From: Rebecca billardiae RCC1528
Lineage: Eukaryota; Haptophyta
Direction of reading: 5' to 3'
NCBI GenBank assembly: GCA_965240325.2
Contig: OZ251227.1
Location: 2,294,001-2,358,000 of the forward strand
Length of the DNA stretch: 64,000 nucleotides
The notes beneath the pieces were generated by a model. That model searched no databases, was not told the DNA's origin, and saw nothing but the letters and a program-made list of their open reading frames with translations. Every line of letters begins with the position of its first letter. Position 1 is the first letter of the stretch. Below are positions 29,872 through 40,640 of the stretch, piece after piece. A program made the position numbers and the translations under genes.

Positions 29872-32800
29872 TCATGACGGCCGCGCGCCCAGGCGCTGTG
29901 CGAGCGCGGCGTAGAAGCGGTCCTCGACATTGCGCGGCTGGGCGCCTGCGCTCTCGTCCTCGGCCAGGCCGCCCGCCGCGGCGCCGGCACCGTCGCCATC
30001 GTCCGGGTCGACGCCGCTCGCGCCGGGCGGCTGACCTGACGCGCCGGGCGGCGCGGACGACCCTGCGCGCGCGGGGCTCGGCGTAAGGTGCGCCGCGCGC
30101 GGCTGCGTGCACTGCGTGGCGCGTGGCTCTGCCTTGGTGCCGTGTGCGCCCGGCGGCAGCCTGCGCCGGCGAACGCGGCGGTCGGCGCGGACGGGCGTTC
30201 GGCGCGTGAGCGCGCGCGCGCGCGTGGCGTGCGCGCGCGTCGCGCGCGCGCGCGCCGCGCGCGGACGCACTTGGCCCGGGGGCTCATCAGCCGGGCGAGC
30301 TGTCTGCTGAGAATGACGGCGGGCGCGTGGCCTCCGCTGAGCGCCTCTGCCGCGCGGCTGTCCGCGCGCTCTCTCGCGCGCGCGGCCGCCGCGCGCGCCT
30401 CGGCCACCGCGCTCGACTCGGCCGGGCGACGCGGCGGCGAGGGCGCGCCGCCCGCCGCGCCGCCGTACCCGCCGGTGGCCGCTCGGCTGATCGGCGCGCG
30501 CGCCGAGCCGCCCGAGCGCGCGCGCGTGCTGCCCGCGCCGAGCGGCGAGCCGGTGCGCGCGCGCGGCGAGCTCAGCTCGGCGACGAGCGCGGCGGCCGCC
30601 TGCGGGCCCGTGCGCGCCGCCGCGGACGGCACGGTGTGTGTCGGCCCCGGCGTGTAGAGGCGCTCGTAGATGGTGCTGGCCTCGGCGGCGCGCGGCTCGG
30701 CGCGCGAGCCGGTGCGCGAGGCAATGCGCTCCGAGCGCGCGTCGAGGCGCGGGGCAAACGTGACGCCTGCGCGGCGGCGCGCGGGCGGCGCGCGCGTGAG
30801 CGCCGCCGCGGGCGCGCGAGCTGGCGCGCGAGCTGGCGGCGGGTGCGGGCGTGGCGCGCGCGCGCGCGAGCACTCCGCCACGCACCCTCCATCTCCGCCT
30901 CCGCCGCCGCCTGCTGCTCCGCCGCCAGCCGCGCGCGCCTCTCCTCGCGGTCGAGGTGCAGGCGGTCGTAGACGCGCGCGCCCGCCTCGCCGCGCCCCGC
31001 GCGGCGCTCAAAGGCGAGCGCGCGCGTGTGCCGCGTGAGCGCGGGGGCGAAGGTGAGCTCCTCGAGCTCGGAGGCGTCCATGCCGAGCGCGCCGTCCTCC
31101 GAGCGCGAGCCCCACGCGCCCGCGCCCGGCGCGCCGTCCGCGACGCGTGTCGGCTCGCCCAGCAACAAGCGCACTGCGTTGGCGGTGCGCGGCGCGCTGC
31201 CCCGGAGCGACACGATCTCCCGGACTCGCGGCGCGAGCGTCGCGACGAACTCGTCGAACGGGTACGGGCGCGCGGCCTCCTCGGCCGCGCGCGCCGCCGC
31301 GCGCGCCGCCGGCGAGCCCGGCGCCGCCGACGCCGCGTCGAGCAGCGCCTCGCCGCCCAGGACGGCGCGCACGTCTGCCGCAACGGCAGGCGGCGCGCCC
31401 GCCGCGGCGACGCGCGCGCCGACCTCCGCCCAGTCGACGCGCGGCAGGAAGAGGAGGCGCGGCCCCGCCGGGTCGGCGGCCGCGCCGCCGCCGCCGCCGC
31501 CCGCCTCCCCCGCCGCGCCGCCGCCGCGCTGGCACTCGCACAGCAGCTCGAAGAGCGAGCGCAGCCGGCGCGCGCGCAGCGATGCCACGGCGCGCTCGGT
31601 GCGCGCGCCCGCGCGCGCGAGCGATGCGTCTCGCGCGGCCGGAGTGAGGCCGGCGTCGCGCGCGGCGGCGTCGGACGCGGCGCGCTCGGCGTGCGCGCGC
31701 GCGGCCTGCGACTGCCTCGCGTCGGCGTACAGCTCGCCGAACACCGCCCCGTCCCCCGCCGTGCGCGCATGCCCCTTGGGCGCGCGGCCGGTAGCCGGGT
31801 TGAACAGCCGAGCGCCGGTCGACCGGTCGACCGGCGCGTGCAAGTACGCGCGCAGCATGGCGACCTCCTGCTGCGCCTCGGCGCGCGAGAGCGCGAGGCG
31901 CTCGTAGTGCGCGGCCCGCGCCGGCGAGAGCGGCCGGCGCGACGCGCCCGCCGCCGCCTCGCGCCCGCCCAGTGCGAACGTGCGCTCGGCGGCCGCGCGC
32001 GCGTCGCGCTCGCGAGCGCGCGCGGCCGCGGCCGCCTCCGCGCGGCGGCGCGCGTCTTCGAGGAGCGCGTTGGGCGCGTGGTCGGCGTCGGCGTCGTGCG
32101 CGCGGCCCGCCGAGCGCGCCCGCCCCGCCGCCAGCCTCGCCGAGCGCGCGTCGAGCCGCGGCCGGAACGTGCACTCCGCCATCCGGCGCTGCTCAGCGCG
32201 CGCTAGCAGCGCGGCACGCTGGCGCTCCGACGCCCGCCGCCGCTCGCCGAGCGATTCCCAAGGAGCGGGGCGCGACGCGACGGCGGCGCGGCGCGAGGGG
32301 CTCGGGCGCGCGAGCTCGGGCACGCGCGCCGCCGCCTCCGCCTCGAGCGCGCGCTGCTCCGCCTCCGCGCGCGCCTCCGCGCGCCGCGCGCGCGCGCGCG
32401 CGCCCTCGGCGTGCAGCCGCGCGTCGACGGCCGCGGTCGGCGGCACGCCTGTCGCGGCGGCGGCGGCGGCGCGGCGCGCGGCGGCGAGCTCGGCGGTGCG
32501 CGAGTCGATCTCGCGCAGGCGGCGCGCGCGCGCGGCAGGGTGCGCCGGCAGGTCCGGCGCGTGCACGCGCGCCGCGTCGCGCGCGTCGGACAGCGCGCGC
32601 GCGCGCTCCGCCGCCGCGGCCGCGCGCGCCGCGTCGGCGCGCGCGCGCCGCTCGGCCGCCTCAGCCAGCAAGCGCTCGTGCGGCGCGCCGCCGGCGCCGT
32701 CAGCGTCGGCGTGCGCGGCTCGGCGCGCGCGGCGCGCGCCGCCGCCCTCCGAGCGCGCGGGCGAGCGGCCACGCGGCGGAGAGCCGCCAACGCCGCCGCC

Positions 32801-34064
32801 GCCGCCACCGCCGAGCCCGGCGCCGCCGCCCGGGCTCAGCGGAATCGCAGCGCCGCGGCGGCGCGGCCGCGCGGCAAGGAGCTCGTTGGTGTGTTCAAGC
32901 CAGCTGCGCGCGAGCGCGGCGCGCGGGCTGCGCGCGTAGCCGGGCGCGTCGTCGTCGTCGTCGGCGGCGGCGAGGCCCTCGTGCTCGTCCGCGCCGGACC
33001 ACCAGCGCGGCGTGCCGCCGCGCGCGCCGCTCGCCTCGCCGCCGCCCGCCGCCACGCCGCGGCCGGCCGCGGCGCCGGCGCGCGCCGACTGCGGTGACAC
33101 GGAGCGCGCGCGCGCGGCGTGCGCGCGGCGCGCGCGGCCCTCGGAGGCGTGGAGGCGCGAGATGAGGAGCTGCCCGTCGCCGTCCTCCCCGTCGATCTCC
33201 GCCGAGCCGAGCAGCGCGTCGTCGTGCGCCGCCGCCGCCGCCCCCGCCTCGGGCTCGCGCTCGCGCTCGGGCGCGCGCGGCGCGGCGCGAGGAGGGATCG
33301 CGCCGCCGCCGCCGCCGCCGCCGTGCTGCGCGTCGCGCGCGCGAGGCGGGGGCGGCGGCTGCCGCGCCGCGTCGCGCGCGCGCGGCGAGGGCGAGCGCTC
33401 CGCGCGCTCCTCTGCGCCCACGCGCGCCTCCGCCGCCGCCGACTCCGCCGTCGCCTGCTCGACGTGCGCGCGCACGTGGCCGGCGAGCGCCTCGTGCGCG
33501 GCGGGCGGCAGGTCGTGCTCGGCGGCAAAGGTGGCGGCGAGCACCTCGGGCTCGTCGCCCTCGCGGATCTCGATCGAGGCCGAGCGCCCGTCACCGATAT
33601 CAATGCTCATGATCAGCAGCAGCCTCGCCTCATCGCCGCCGGCCTCGCGCTCGGCCGGCGGCGGCGGCGCCGCGGCGGGCGGCGGCGGCGGCGCTGGCTC
33701 GGCTGGCGGCGCCGGCGACTCGGCGCGTGGTGAGCCTGCGCGAGCGGCGACGGCGCGCGTTCGCGCCGCGTGCGGCGAGTGAGCGCATGCGGCGCGGGTG
33801 CGCTCGCCTGCCCCCGGGCCGCGCGCGCCGTGCGCGCGCCGCGCGCGCGCGCTCGCGCGCACGTCCGCGCTCGGCGGCGGCGAGCTCGAGCGGCGCGCCG
33901 GGCGCAGCGGCAGCGTCGCCGCGCGGCGGCTCGAGGCGCGAGGCGATCGAGCGGCGCAGACGATTCTCCGCCTGCTCGATCCGATGGATCAGCGCCCGCG
34001 TCGACATCGCGCCCCCGGCCTCCTCGCCCAGCTCGGCGGGCTCGGCGGGGTCGTCGGCGGCCAT
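29872..34064 (-). CDS. Large low-complexity protein with F-x-P-x-L repeats, possibly flagellar or cytoskeletal
   Basis: Model with four exons: complement(join(29872..30160, 30271..30766, 30886..33735, 33863..34064)), 1278 residues. All three introns (110, 119, 127 bp) are GT-AG and phase-consistent. Exon 1 begins MAADDPAEPAELGEE and has a helix (ALIHRIEQAENRLRRSI). After a Pro-rich link comes a conserved block: LLLIMSIDIGDGRSASIEIR, then EGDEPEVLAATFAAEHDLP. Long Arg/Ala coiled-coil-like stretches follow. The motif TFRPRLDARS / TFAPALTRHT / TFAPRLDARS occurs three times, the third formed exactly at the exon 2-3 junction. The end is NVEDRFYAALAQRLGARPS. Proteins with a DIGDG...EGD block plus F-x-P-x-L/I repeats occur in flagellate protists; a ciliary or microtubule role is inferred only. 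Confidence 0.7.
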
Positions 34065-34880
34065 GTTTGAAAGTCGCGGCGTGTCGCGCGAGTCCGAATC
34101 CGGACTCAGACGTACGTCCGGCCAAAACGGTTACAATCATGCGCGCTGCGTGGCCAGGGCGGGGTACCGATGGAGCGTTCGTTGGAACTTGACGCCGGTT
34201 TGGCGCCCGCGCGGCGAGGGCGACGACGGGCGTACACGGGGCCCGCGGCGGCGGGAAGCGCGCGGGCGCGGCCGAGAACGGCACGGTCCGGACGCCTCTG
34301 GCTAGCCGCGGACGCGCACCGCGCCTCCTCCTCGCACGCTGCTAACTTGATCCGGGTTAAACGGTGGTTTTGCTGCCGACCAGCTCAAGTTCCACGGCTG
34401 GTCAAGGTTCGGCTTGCGACCTCGCCGCTGGTGCTTGCAAGAAGGTACACGAGTTGGTCGAACTCCCACGCACCCGCTCTGCGCTCGTCGACGCCCTCTG
34501 AAGGTGACTCGGGGTGCATGCGGGGCAGTGGAATGCAGTGGTTCGGCGTTGCCTCTCAGTCGTCCAGCGCGCAGGCCATGTAGCGCGGGTGTGGTGCGCG
34601 CATGGCCCGGTAATTCGGTCGCGGCATGTCTCTCTGGGCTGCCCAAGGCCTGCCGCACCGCGAAGCGAGCGCTCAGGAGCGTGTGCCGACCGTGCCAGCC
34701 CCGCCGAGATGGGGCACTTCGCTGGGAAATGCGGTGTCAAGTTCCACCCCCGAGGGCTCAAGTTCCGACGAGCGCTCCATACCTATGGGGGTAAAAAGCG
34801 GGGTACGAAAAGAAAGGTTCGTCGACGAAACCCAAAGCGCTTCGGCTGGTACAGATCATAGAATCGGTACAGCAGGTAAA
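34065..34880. other. Spacer upstream of the retroelement
   Basis: About 0.8 kb without a recognised gene. It holds the promoter side of the F-x-P repeat gene (start 34064) and the left flank of the retroelement. Two short direct copies of CGGTACAG / TGGTACAG lie at 34849-34872 next to the element edge. Confidence 0.4.
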
Positions 34881-35928
34881 TTCTGGAAACCCACGAGAAC
34901 AAAGGCACGACTTCACGCTGGGGACCAGCCCGTCGCACCCCTTTTTTTGACGCCCTCTTACCACCCGCCCATCCATCCATCCACCGGGTCACATAAGCGC
35001 AATTCGCGTACCCACTTACGCGCTCGATAGGACAAAAACCGCTCGTCGTTCGGTCGAAAGCCGCTCGTCGTTCGGCGCTTTGCGTACTCACATTCGCGCG
35101 AATCGCATCGTGTCGCGAGTTCACATTTGACATTCGCACGATCCGTCACTTTCTCGCTAGACAATTCACGAGCGAAAGGGCGCGCTGATAGCGGCACGCG
35201 GGTATCATCTTGCATTGGACTACGAGCATCGGAGAAACCTCGCGCGGCCTCGCGTCGACGACGTCCCGTGAAGGACGACAAGGCGGAGAGCCCACGCTAA
35301 GGGTCGCCCTTGCGATTGACGTCTCGTTCGGTCGCGCGACGAGCGGCTCGCGTGCGGCGCCAAGCGAGAGACGCGGGGCGCGCGGCGGGCGCACGCGCGA
35401 GGCTGCCCACCACGCGCACGCACGCGACCCCGCCGGCTCGGGCGACACGCCGCCGCCTCAGCTCGAGCACGATCGCGAGGCGTGGCGCCGGCTCGGTGGG
35501 CGGCGGACGGCTCGACCTGCACTGCGGTGCCAGCGGATGAAGCGGCAAGCCCGGCGGGCGCATACGCGCAGGTCCGCCCTCCACGCGTGAGCGCGCGACT
35601 GCGTGTTCCACGAGCTGCAGCAGGCGGCCGCGGGCTGGTCGGCGGCCGGCGAGGTCGGCGGAGTGCCGCCCGGCCCGCGTTCTCGCTTGGGCGCGGGCCA
35701 CACTCTCACTCACAGCGCGGGGCGTGGTGCTGCGGACGGGCCGGTCATTGCAGCGCGCACTCCGTGGTCAGACGTGCACACCTGCGCGCGTCGTCAGCCC
35801 CGTCGCTGCGCCCCTGTGGCGCCGTTGGCAGCGTCGGAATTCCGAGCTCGGGCCACCGGCCCGGCGTGCCATCGTGCGTTTCAGAAACAGGTTTCCAGCC
35901 CAAGTTGACGCGCAGCGCCAACCCATAT
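34881..35928 (+). repeat. Left direct terminal repeat of retroelement
   Basis: 1048 bp. Contains a short internal duplication of GCCGCTCGTCGTTCGG around 35040-35080 and ends in CCCATAT just before a TATATATCGC stretch and the ORF. Compared with the right copy it lacks GGCCCATTCGTC near 35110 and has a few substitutions. It probably supplies the promoter. Confidence 0.8.
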
Positions 35929-35940
35929 ATATCGCTCCGC

Positions 35941-35952
35941 ATGGCCGACTAG
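35941..35952 (+). promoter_or_regulatory. Three-codon upstream ORF abutting the RT start
   Basis: ATGGCCGACTAG encodes Met-Ala-Asp-stop and ends one base before the main ATG at 35954 (TAGGATGG). Ribosomes starting at the first ATG would terminate next to the main start, so reinitiation could set the amount of RT protein. The position is seen; the role is inferred. Confidence 0.4.
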
Positions 35953-35953
35953 G

Positions 35954-38900
35954 ATGGCGCACGCCCGCACCGCGTTCCCCCGCCCCTCGTGGCAGCCCAT
36001 CCTGATCAGCCTTGCGCTGTCTTCGACCACGGCCGCTCTCGGCCTCACCGCTGAGACCGGCATGTCCCAGTCCAACTTGCTCGCCTTCGTCCAGGGCGAG
36101 GACTCGCTTCCTGCTCAGGACGAACAGTTTGGCAAACAACTCGAGGTCTCGTATGACAACTACTTCCGGTACTTCGACATGTTCAACTTCAACACGATGC
36201 GGTCCAACAGGTACTCCATGTCCAAAGAGGCGTCGCTCTTTGTGATGGAGCACTTACCTGGCTCGACGCCATCTCCAACCACTGAAGACCCTGATGACGA
36301 CGATGCACGCGTGCGCGACGCTCTCCGGCGCTACCGCACATCAAACGTGCACGGCCTACACCCTGACAAGTTCTACAGCCTGACAAATACTACGACTGGG
36401 GGCGTCCAGCCCCCATACCTCGGCATCGAGCACGAGTACATGCTCGACGTCGTACGCCAGCTGGCCGAGTGCGCCAAGGGAACCCTCAGGGACGGGCATC
36501 ACAACAACACGCCCTTCCCCCCTCCGTTCCCACAACAGCGCTACACTCGGTCAGCGGGCCCCGATGGCGGGCCGTCCCTCTTCGAGCTGCACGTGCTGCG
36601 CGCCGCCGCGCAGCGCTCGCAGTCGCCCGCGGCTGGTACGTCCTACCAGCGCCGCTGGCACTCGCTCTGGGAGGGGGCCGCTCGGGACCTCCCAGGCGCC
36701 GAGCGCGCACATCGCCCCTTCGAGGCGCAGCAGCGCGGTGACTACGACCTGGCCGGTGCCCCCGGCACGACACCTCCGTTCAACGGTGGTGCCGGTGCGG
36801 GTAACGCCGGCCGGGGCGGCGGTCACGGCGGCGGTCGCGGCGGCGCGCGCGACGGCGGTCGCGGCGGTCGCGGCGGCGCGCGCGGCCGCGGCGGCCGCGG
36901 TGCGGCGCGCGACGGCGGTCGCGGCGCTGCGCGCGGCAGCGGCGGGCGCGGCGGCGCACGCGGAGGCGCTGCACCGCACGAGCGCCCACCACCGGAGGAC
37001 GGCACCGACGCGCACGGCCACCGGAAGCGGCGCCGCACGGAGACATCGGAGGAGCCGACCATGCCGCCGCCGCTGCCGCGCGCGGCTGGCCAGCCCACCT
37101 GCTCCAAGTTCGCGGCGGTCGACCACCTCTCGACCTGGCAGGCGGCCGGGCTCGAGCAGGGATCGACAGTCAAGACGATCAAGTCTGTGCCCTTCATGCT
37201 GCGCGAGCGCTGGGCACGCATCACCGCGGACACCATGTTGGCGGTGACCGAGGCCGAGCCGGACAGCCTCGAGCAGACGCGCGCGCTCAAGGTGCTGACG
37301 CTCCTGCCCGGGCTCCTGCTGTGGCAGCCTCTGCGCGGGGGCCGCGGCCGCGCGACGCGGACCATCGAGCGCCGCTTCGGCTTGTGGGACCGCGGGGAGC
37401 TCGACACGCTCGTCGACGAGTGGGCGCAGGAGTGCCGCCGCTCCGCTGACCAGGCCGCCGTGGGGGGCGGCGAGGGGCTGGGAGACGCGCAGCGCGAGGT
37501 CAAGCGCGCCACCGAGCTGCTGGCGAAGGGCGAGGTCTCGGCGGCGGCGCGGCTGCTCGAGAGCCACGGCCTGGCTAGCATGCAGGACCAGGCCGTACAG
37601 GCGCAGATGCGCGCGAAGCATCCGCAGCGCACGTACTCGCTCGACGGCGTCCTCGACGACGACGCCCTCGACGACGCCGCCGAGTTCATCATCACGGCCG
37701 ACGACATTAAGGAGGTGTACCGCGGCCTGCCGCGCGAGAAGGCGGCTGGGGCGTCGGCGTGGCGGTTTGAGTACCTCACGGCCGTCGCGCCGACCGTGGA
37801 CTTCCCCGACGACAAGGCCGCCAGCGCCCCCGAGGCGCACGCCGCGTTCGCGACGCTCTTCCTCAACAACCGGCTCCCGGGCTGGTTCAACCTCACCTTT
37901 GCGTCCGTGCGGCTCATCCCCGTGCGCAAGCGCGCCGCGAGCGCGGCCGGCGCAGAGGACGCGCGTCCGGTGGGTATCTCGTGCGGCCTCCGCCGCGCGC
38001 TTACGCGCTGCCTGCTCCGACGCGCGGACGTCAAGGAGATGCTGGAGTCGTACCTCGCCCCCCTGCAGCTCGGCGTCGCTGTCCCGTCGGGCGGCACGAA
38101 GCTCGTCTTTGCGATTCGCGAGCTGCTGGACGCGCACCCGGACTGGGTTCTGATCTCGTGCGACATCCGGAACGCCTTCAACGCGACGCTCCGCCGGTCG
38201 ATCATCCGCGCGGTGTCGACGGCCGGCGAGCTGTCGGCGCTGACGCCGCTCGCGCTCGCGATGCTCGCTCCCAAGGCGCGCGTCTTCGACGGCGGTGGCG
38301 GCACTGGCCAGCCCATTCGGCAGCTCGACTTCCTCAGCGAGGAGGGCGTGCAGCAGGGCTCGGTCGAGGCAGCGGCCTTCTTTGCGATCGCGCTCCAGCC
38401 GCACCTGCGCGCGCTGGACGAGCGGCTGCAGCCGTGCGGGGGCGCCGCACGCGCGGGCCACGACGATGTGAGCATCATCGGCCCGCCGTCCGAGGCCTTC
38501 CGTGCCCTCCACGAGTTCGCCGCCGCCGTGAAGGACTCGCTCGGCCTGGAGCTGCAGGTCGCCAAGACCAAGTGCTACATCCACCCGGAGTACGACCACC
38601 TGCTGGACGAGCACCGGGGCGACGTGCCGCGCGGCACGCTGACGGACGCAGACGGCGTCGCTCACCACGGCGTCACGGTGTATGGCGTGCCCGTCGGGAC
38701 CGAGGGCTACGTGGCCACCCACCTCTCTGACAAGTGTGCCGAGATCGCTGGCATCTCGAACAAGCTGATCAACAGGCTCGGCTCGGCGCACAAGCAGGGG
38801 CTGTGGGTGCTCACGCACTACTCGACCTCGACGAAGCTCGACTACTTCCTCCGCCACATCGAGCCCGACGCCACCGCCGAGGCGTGTGAGCGGTTTGACG

Positions 38901-40510
38901 CTATCATCCTCCGGCAGGCCGGCGTCGCGCTCGGCTTCCCCACCGACGACCAGCTCGACGACATCATGCTGCAGCGGCTCCGCCTGCCCGTCCGCCTGGG
39001 GGGGCTCGCCCTGCGCTCGGCGGCGCAGCGGGCACCCGCCGCCTTCTGGGCGGGGGCCCACGCCGCTGTTCCCGCGTTCCTCGACCGCCACGCCCCCATG
39101 CAGGGCGGCGTCGCCGTGCACGGCGTCCTCGAGCGCGACTCCATCGTCGCGCGCGTGGGCCGTGACGCGTTCGTGGACATGCGCGCCGCCGGATGGCGCC
39201 AGTTTCTGCAGTCGGGCTCGGCGCTCGGGCGGACGCTCGCGACCATCTGGGAGCGCCTCCAGCTCGCCGAGCAGGAGGCGCCAGCTGTGCCCAACCGGCA
39301 GCCTTACTGCGTGCTCCACCTCCCGGCGGGTCAGGTGGCACCCACGGCACGCCGGGCTGTGGACGGCACCGTCTACTACAGCCTCGCCAAGGACATCACG
39401 GAGGACGTCGAGAACACCCACGGCTGGCTCCTGCGGCGGCAGCTCAGCTCTCTCTCTCGGGACGACCGCCGTGTGCACCTCATCCAGAACGTGGACCGTG
39501 CCTCACTCGCGTTCGTGGGCGCGCTCCCGATCGGCAGCGCGGCGGTCCACCACCAGGGTGAGTGGCTTGAGATCGCGGCGCGCGCGCTCGGGATCCCCAG
39601 CCCGGTCTGCGCGCCGCTGGCCCAGGCCGGGGCGTACGTGCCCACGCGCTCGGGTCCCGGCATCCGGGTGGACGCGTACGGCGACGCGCTCCTCAGCGCG
39701 TCCGGCCGCAACGCGCTCCCCGGCGACCACGTCGCACGCTACCGGCACGACCCGGTGATCCGCGTGCTGGCGGGGTTCTTCCGCACGTACGCCGGTGTGT
39801 ACGCCGTGCCGGAGGACACCTGGATCTTCGGCTCGGTGCACGCCCAGTCCACCGCCCAGGCGCAGGCGGTGCTCGGCACGGACCGCAAGCGCGTGCCGGT
39901 GGTGGACCTGAGTGCCGAGGTGCACGGCAACTGTACCCTGTTCGAGGTCAAGACCATCTCGCTGAGCCCGTCGCGCTACAGGGTGAGCGACGGCCGCAAC
40001 GGTGCGGTGCGCCACCGCGCGGAACTCGTCCCGCGCGAGCGGCGCAAGCAGCTGCAGCTCCTCGACCGCGAGGTCTATGGCACGCTTGAGGGCCAGGTGG
40101 GCCCATACGAGGCGCGGCTCGACACCTTCCCCGCGATCGTCCCGATTGTCGTGGGGGCGTTCGGCGAGTGGAGCGCGGAGGTGGACCTCACCCTCAAGAA
40201 GATCGCCAAGATGGGGCGGGACACGTGGCGCGCGCGCCTCAGCGCGCCCTCGCGCCCCGCCGCCGAGCGCGCGCTGCTCGGCACCATGCGGCGCGAGCTG
40301 GGCATGCGCTGCCTGCGTGGCCAGGCCAAGATGCTCATCGCCCGCGCGCGCATGGCGCACGTGCGCCCGGGGGCACGCGCCCGCGGGGGCACTGCGTACG
40401 ACGACTGCTTCGAGACGACGGCTGACGACGCGTGGCACCGCGACCACCGCGGTGGCGCGCGCGCGTCGACGCCAGACGGTGCGTCGAGCTTCCGCTCGGC
40501 GATGGAGTGA
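35954..40510 (+). CDS. Retroelement polyprotein with reverse transcriptase and nuclease-like motifs
   Basis: 1518 residues, no stops. N-terminal 1-270: unrecognised, with Phe/Tyr/Asn-rich and Pro-rich parts. Residues about 281-340: RGG-type Gly/Arg repeats followed by KRRRTE, a likely RNA-binding and nuclear region. RT fold about 600-900: VRLIPVRKR (652), RPVGISCGLRRALTR, SCDIRNAFNA (motif A, 735), EEGVQQGS (797), and AGHDDVSIIG (motif C, 836). Both catalytic Asp are kept, but the usual aromatic before x-DD is Gly (G-H-D-D). A thumb-like region follows (LRLPVRLGGLALRSAA). Near 1317-1335, VPVVDLSAEV...TLFEVKT fits the D...E-x-K layout of PD-(D/E)XK nucleases, as in restriction-like-endonuclease LINEs. 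No integrase, RNase H, protease or tyrosine recombinase is recognised. The GVQQG and D-x-x-NAFN pattern places it nearer LINE-type RTs than LTR-type. Confidence 0.82.
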   Translation: MAHARTAFPRPSWQPILISLALSSTTAALGLTAETGMSQSNLLAFVQGEDSLPAQDEQFGKQLEVSYDNYFRYFDMFNFNTMRSNRYSMSKEASLFVMEHLPGSTPSPTTEDPDDDDARVRDALRRYRTSNVHGLHPDKFYSLTNTTTGGVQPPYLGIEHEYMLDVVRQLAECAKGTLRDGHHNNTPFPPPFPQQRYTRSAGPDGGPSLFELHVLRAAAQRSQSPAAGTSYQRRWHSLWEGAARDLPGAERAHRPFEAQQRGDYDLAGAPGTTPPFNGGAGAGNAGRGGGHGGGRGGARDGGRGGRGGARGRGGRGAARDGGRGAARGSGGRGGARGGAAPHERPPPEDGTDAHGHRKRRRTETSEEPTMPPPLPRAAGQPTCSKFAAVDHLSTWQAAGLEQGSTVKTIKSVPFMLRERWARITADTMLAVTEAEPDSLEQTRALKVLTLLPGLLLWQPLRGGRGRATRTIERRFGLWDRGELDTLVDEWAQECRRSADQAAVGGGEGLGDAQREVKRATELLAKGEVSAAARLLESHGLASMQDQAVQAQMRAKHPQRTYSLDGVLDDDALDDAAEFIITADDIKEVYRGLPREKAAGASAWRFEYLTAVAPTVDFPDDKAASAPEAHAAFATLFLNNRLPGWFNLTFASVRLIPVRKRAASAAGAEDARPVGISCGLRRALTRCLLRRADVKEMLESYLAPLQLGVAVPSGGTKLVFAIRELLDAHPDWVLISCDIRNAFNATLRRSIIRAVSTAGELSALTPLALAMLAPKARVFDGGGGTGQPIRQLDFLSEEGVQQGSVEAAAFFAIALQPHLRALDERLQPCGGAARAGHDDVSIIGPPSEAFRALHEFAAAVKDSLGLELQVAKTKCYIHPEYDHLLDEHRGDVPRGTLTDADGVAHHGVTVYGVPVGTEGYVATHLSDKCAEIAGISNKLINRLGSAHKQGLWVLTHYSTSTKLDYFLRHIEPDATAEACERFDAIILRQAGVALGFPTDDQLDDIMLQRLRLPVRLGGLALRSAAQRAPAAFWAGAHAAVPAFLDRHAPMQGGVAVHGVLERDSIVARVGRDAFVDMRAAGWRQFLQSGSALGRTLATIWERLQLAEQEAPAVPNRQPYCVLHLPAGQVAPTARRAVDGTVYYSLAKDITEDVENTHGWLLRRQLSSLSRDDRRVHLIQNVDRASLAFVGALPIGSAAVHHQGEWLEIAARALGIPSPVCAPLAQAGAYVPTRSGPGIRVDAYGDALLSASGRNALPGDHVARYRHDPVIRVLAGFFRTYAGVYAVPEDTWIFGSVHAQSTAQAQAVLGTDRKRVPVVDLSAEVHGNCTLFEVKTISLSPSRYRVSDGRNGAVRHRAELVPRERRKQLQLLDREVYGTLEGQVGPYEARLDTFPAIVPIVVGAFGEWSAEVDLTLKKIAKMGRDTWRARLSAPSRPAAERALLGTMRRELGMRCLRGQAKMLIARARMAHVRPGARARGGTAYDDCFETTADDAWHRDHRGGARASTPDGASSFRSAME

Positions 40511-40640
40511 TGGGCGACTACGAGGGGGGGGGGGACGACGGCGAGGAGCGCTGATCCTGGTGTTTGTCTCTGCTGCTCGATCTGCCGCTACAGCTTGCTG
40601 ACTCTGACGCCTGCCCGTTGCATACCACGTCGTTAATATA

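Noticed and set aside
36551-39478. 975-codon minus-strand frame opposite the RT ORF
   Set aside because: No recognisable domain; the plus strand carries ordered RT motifs.
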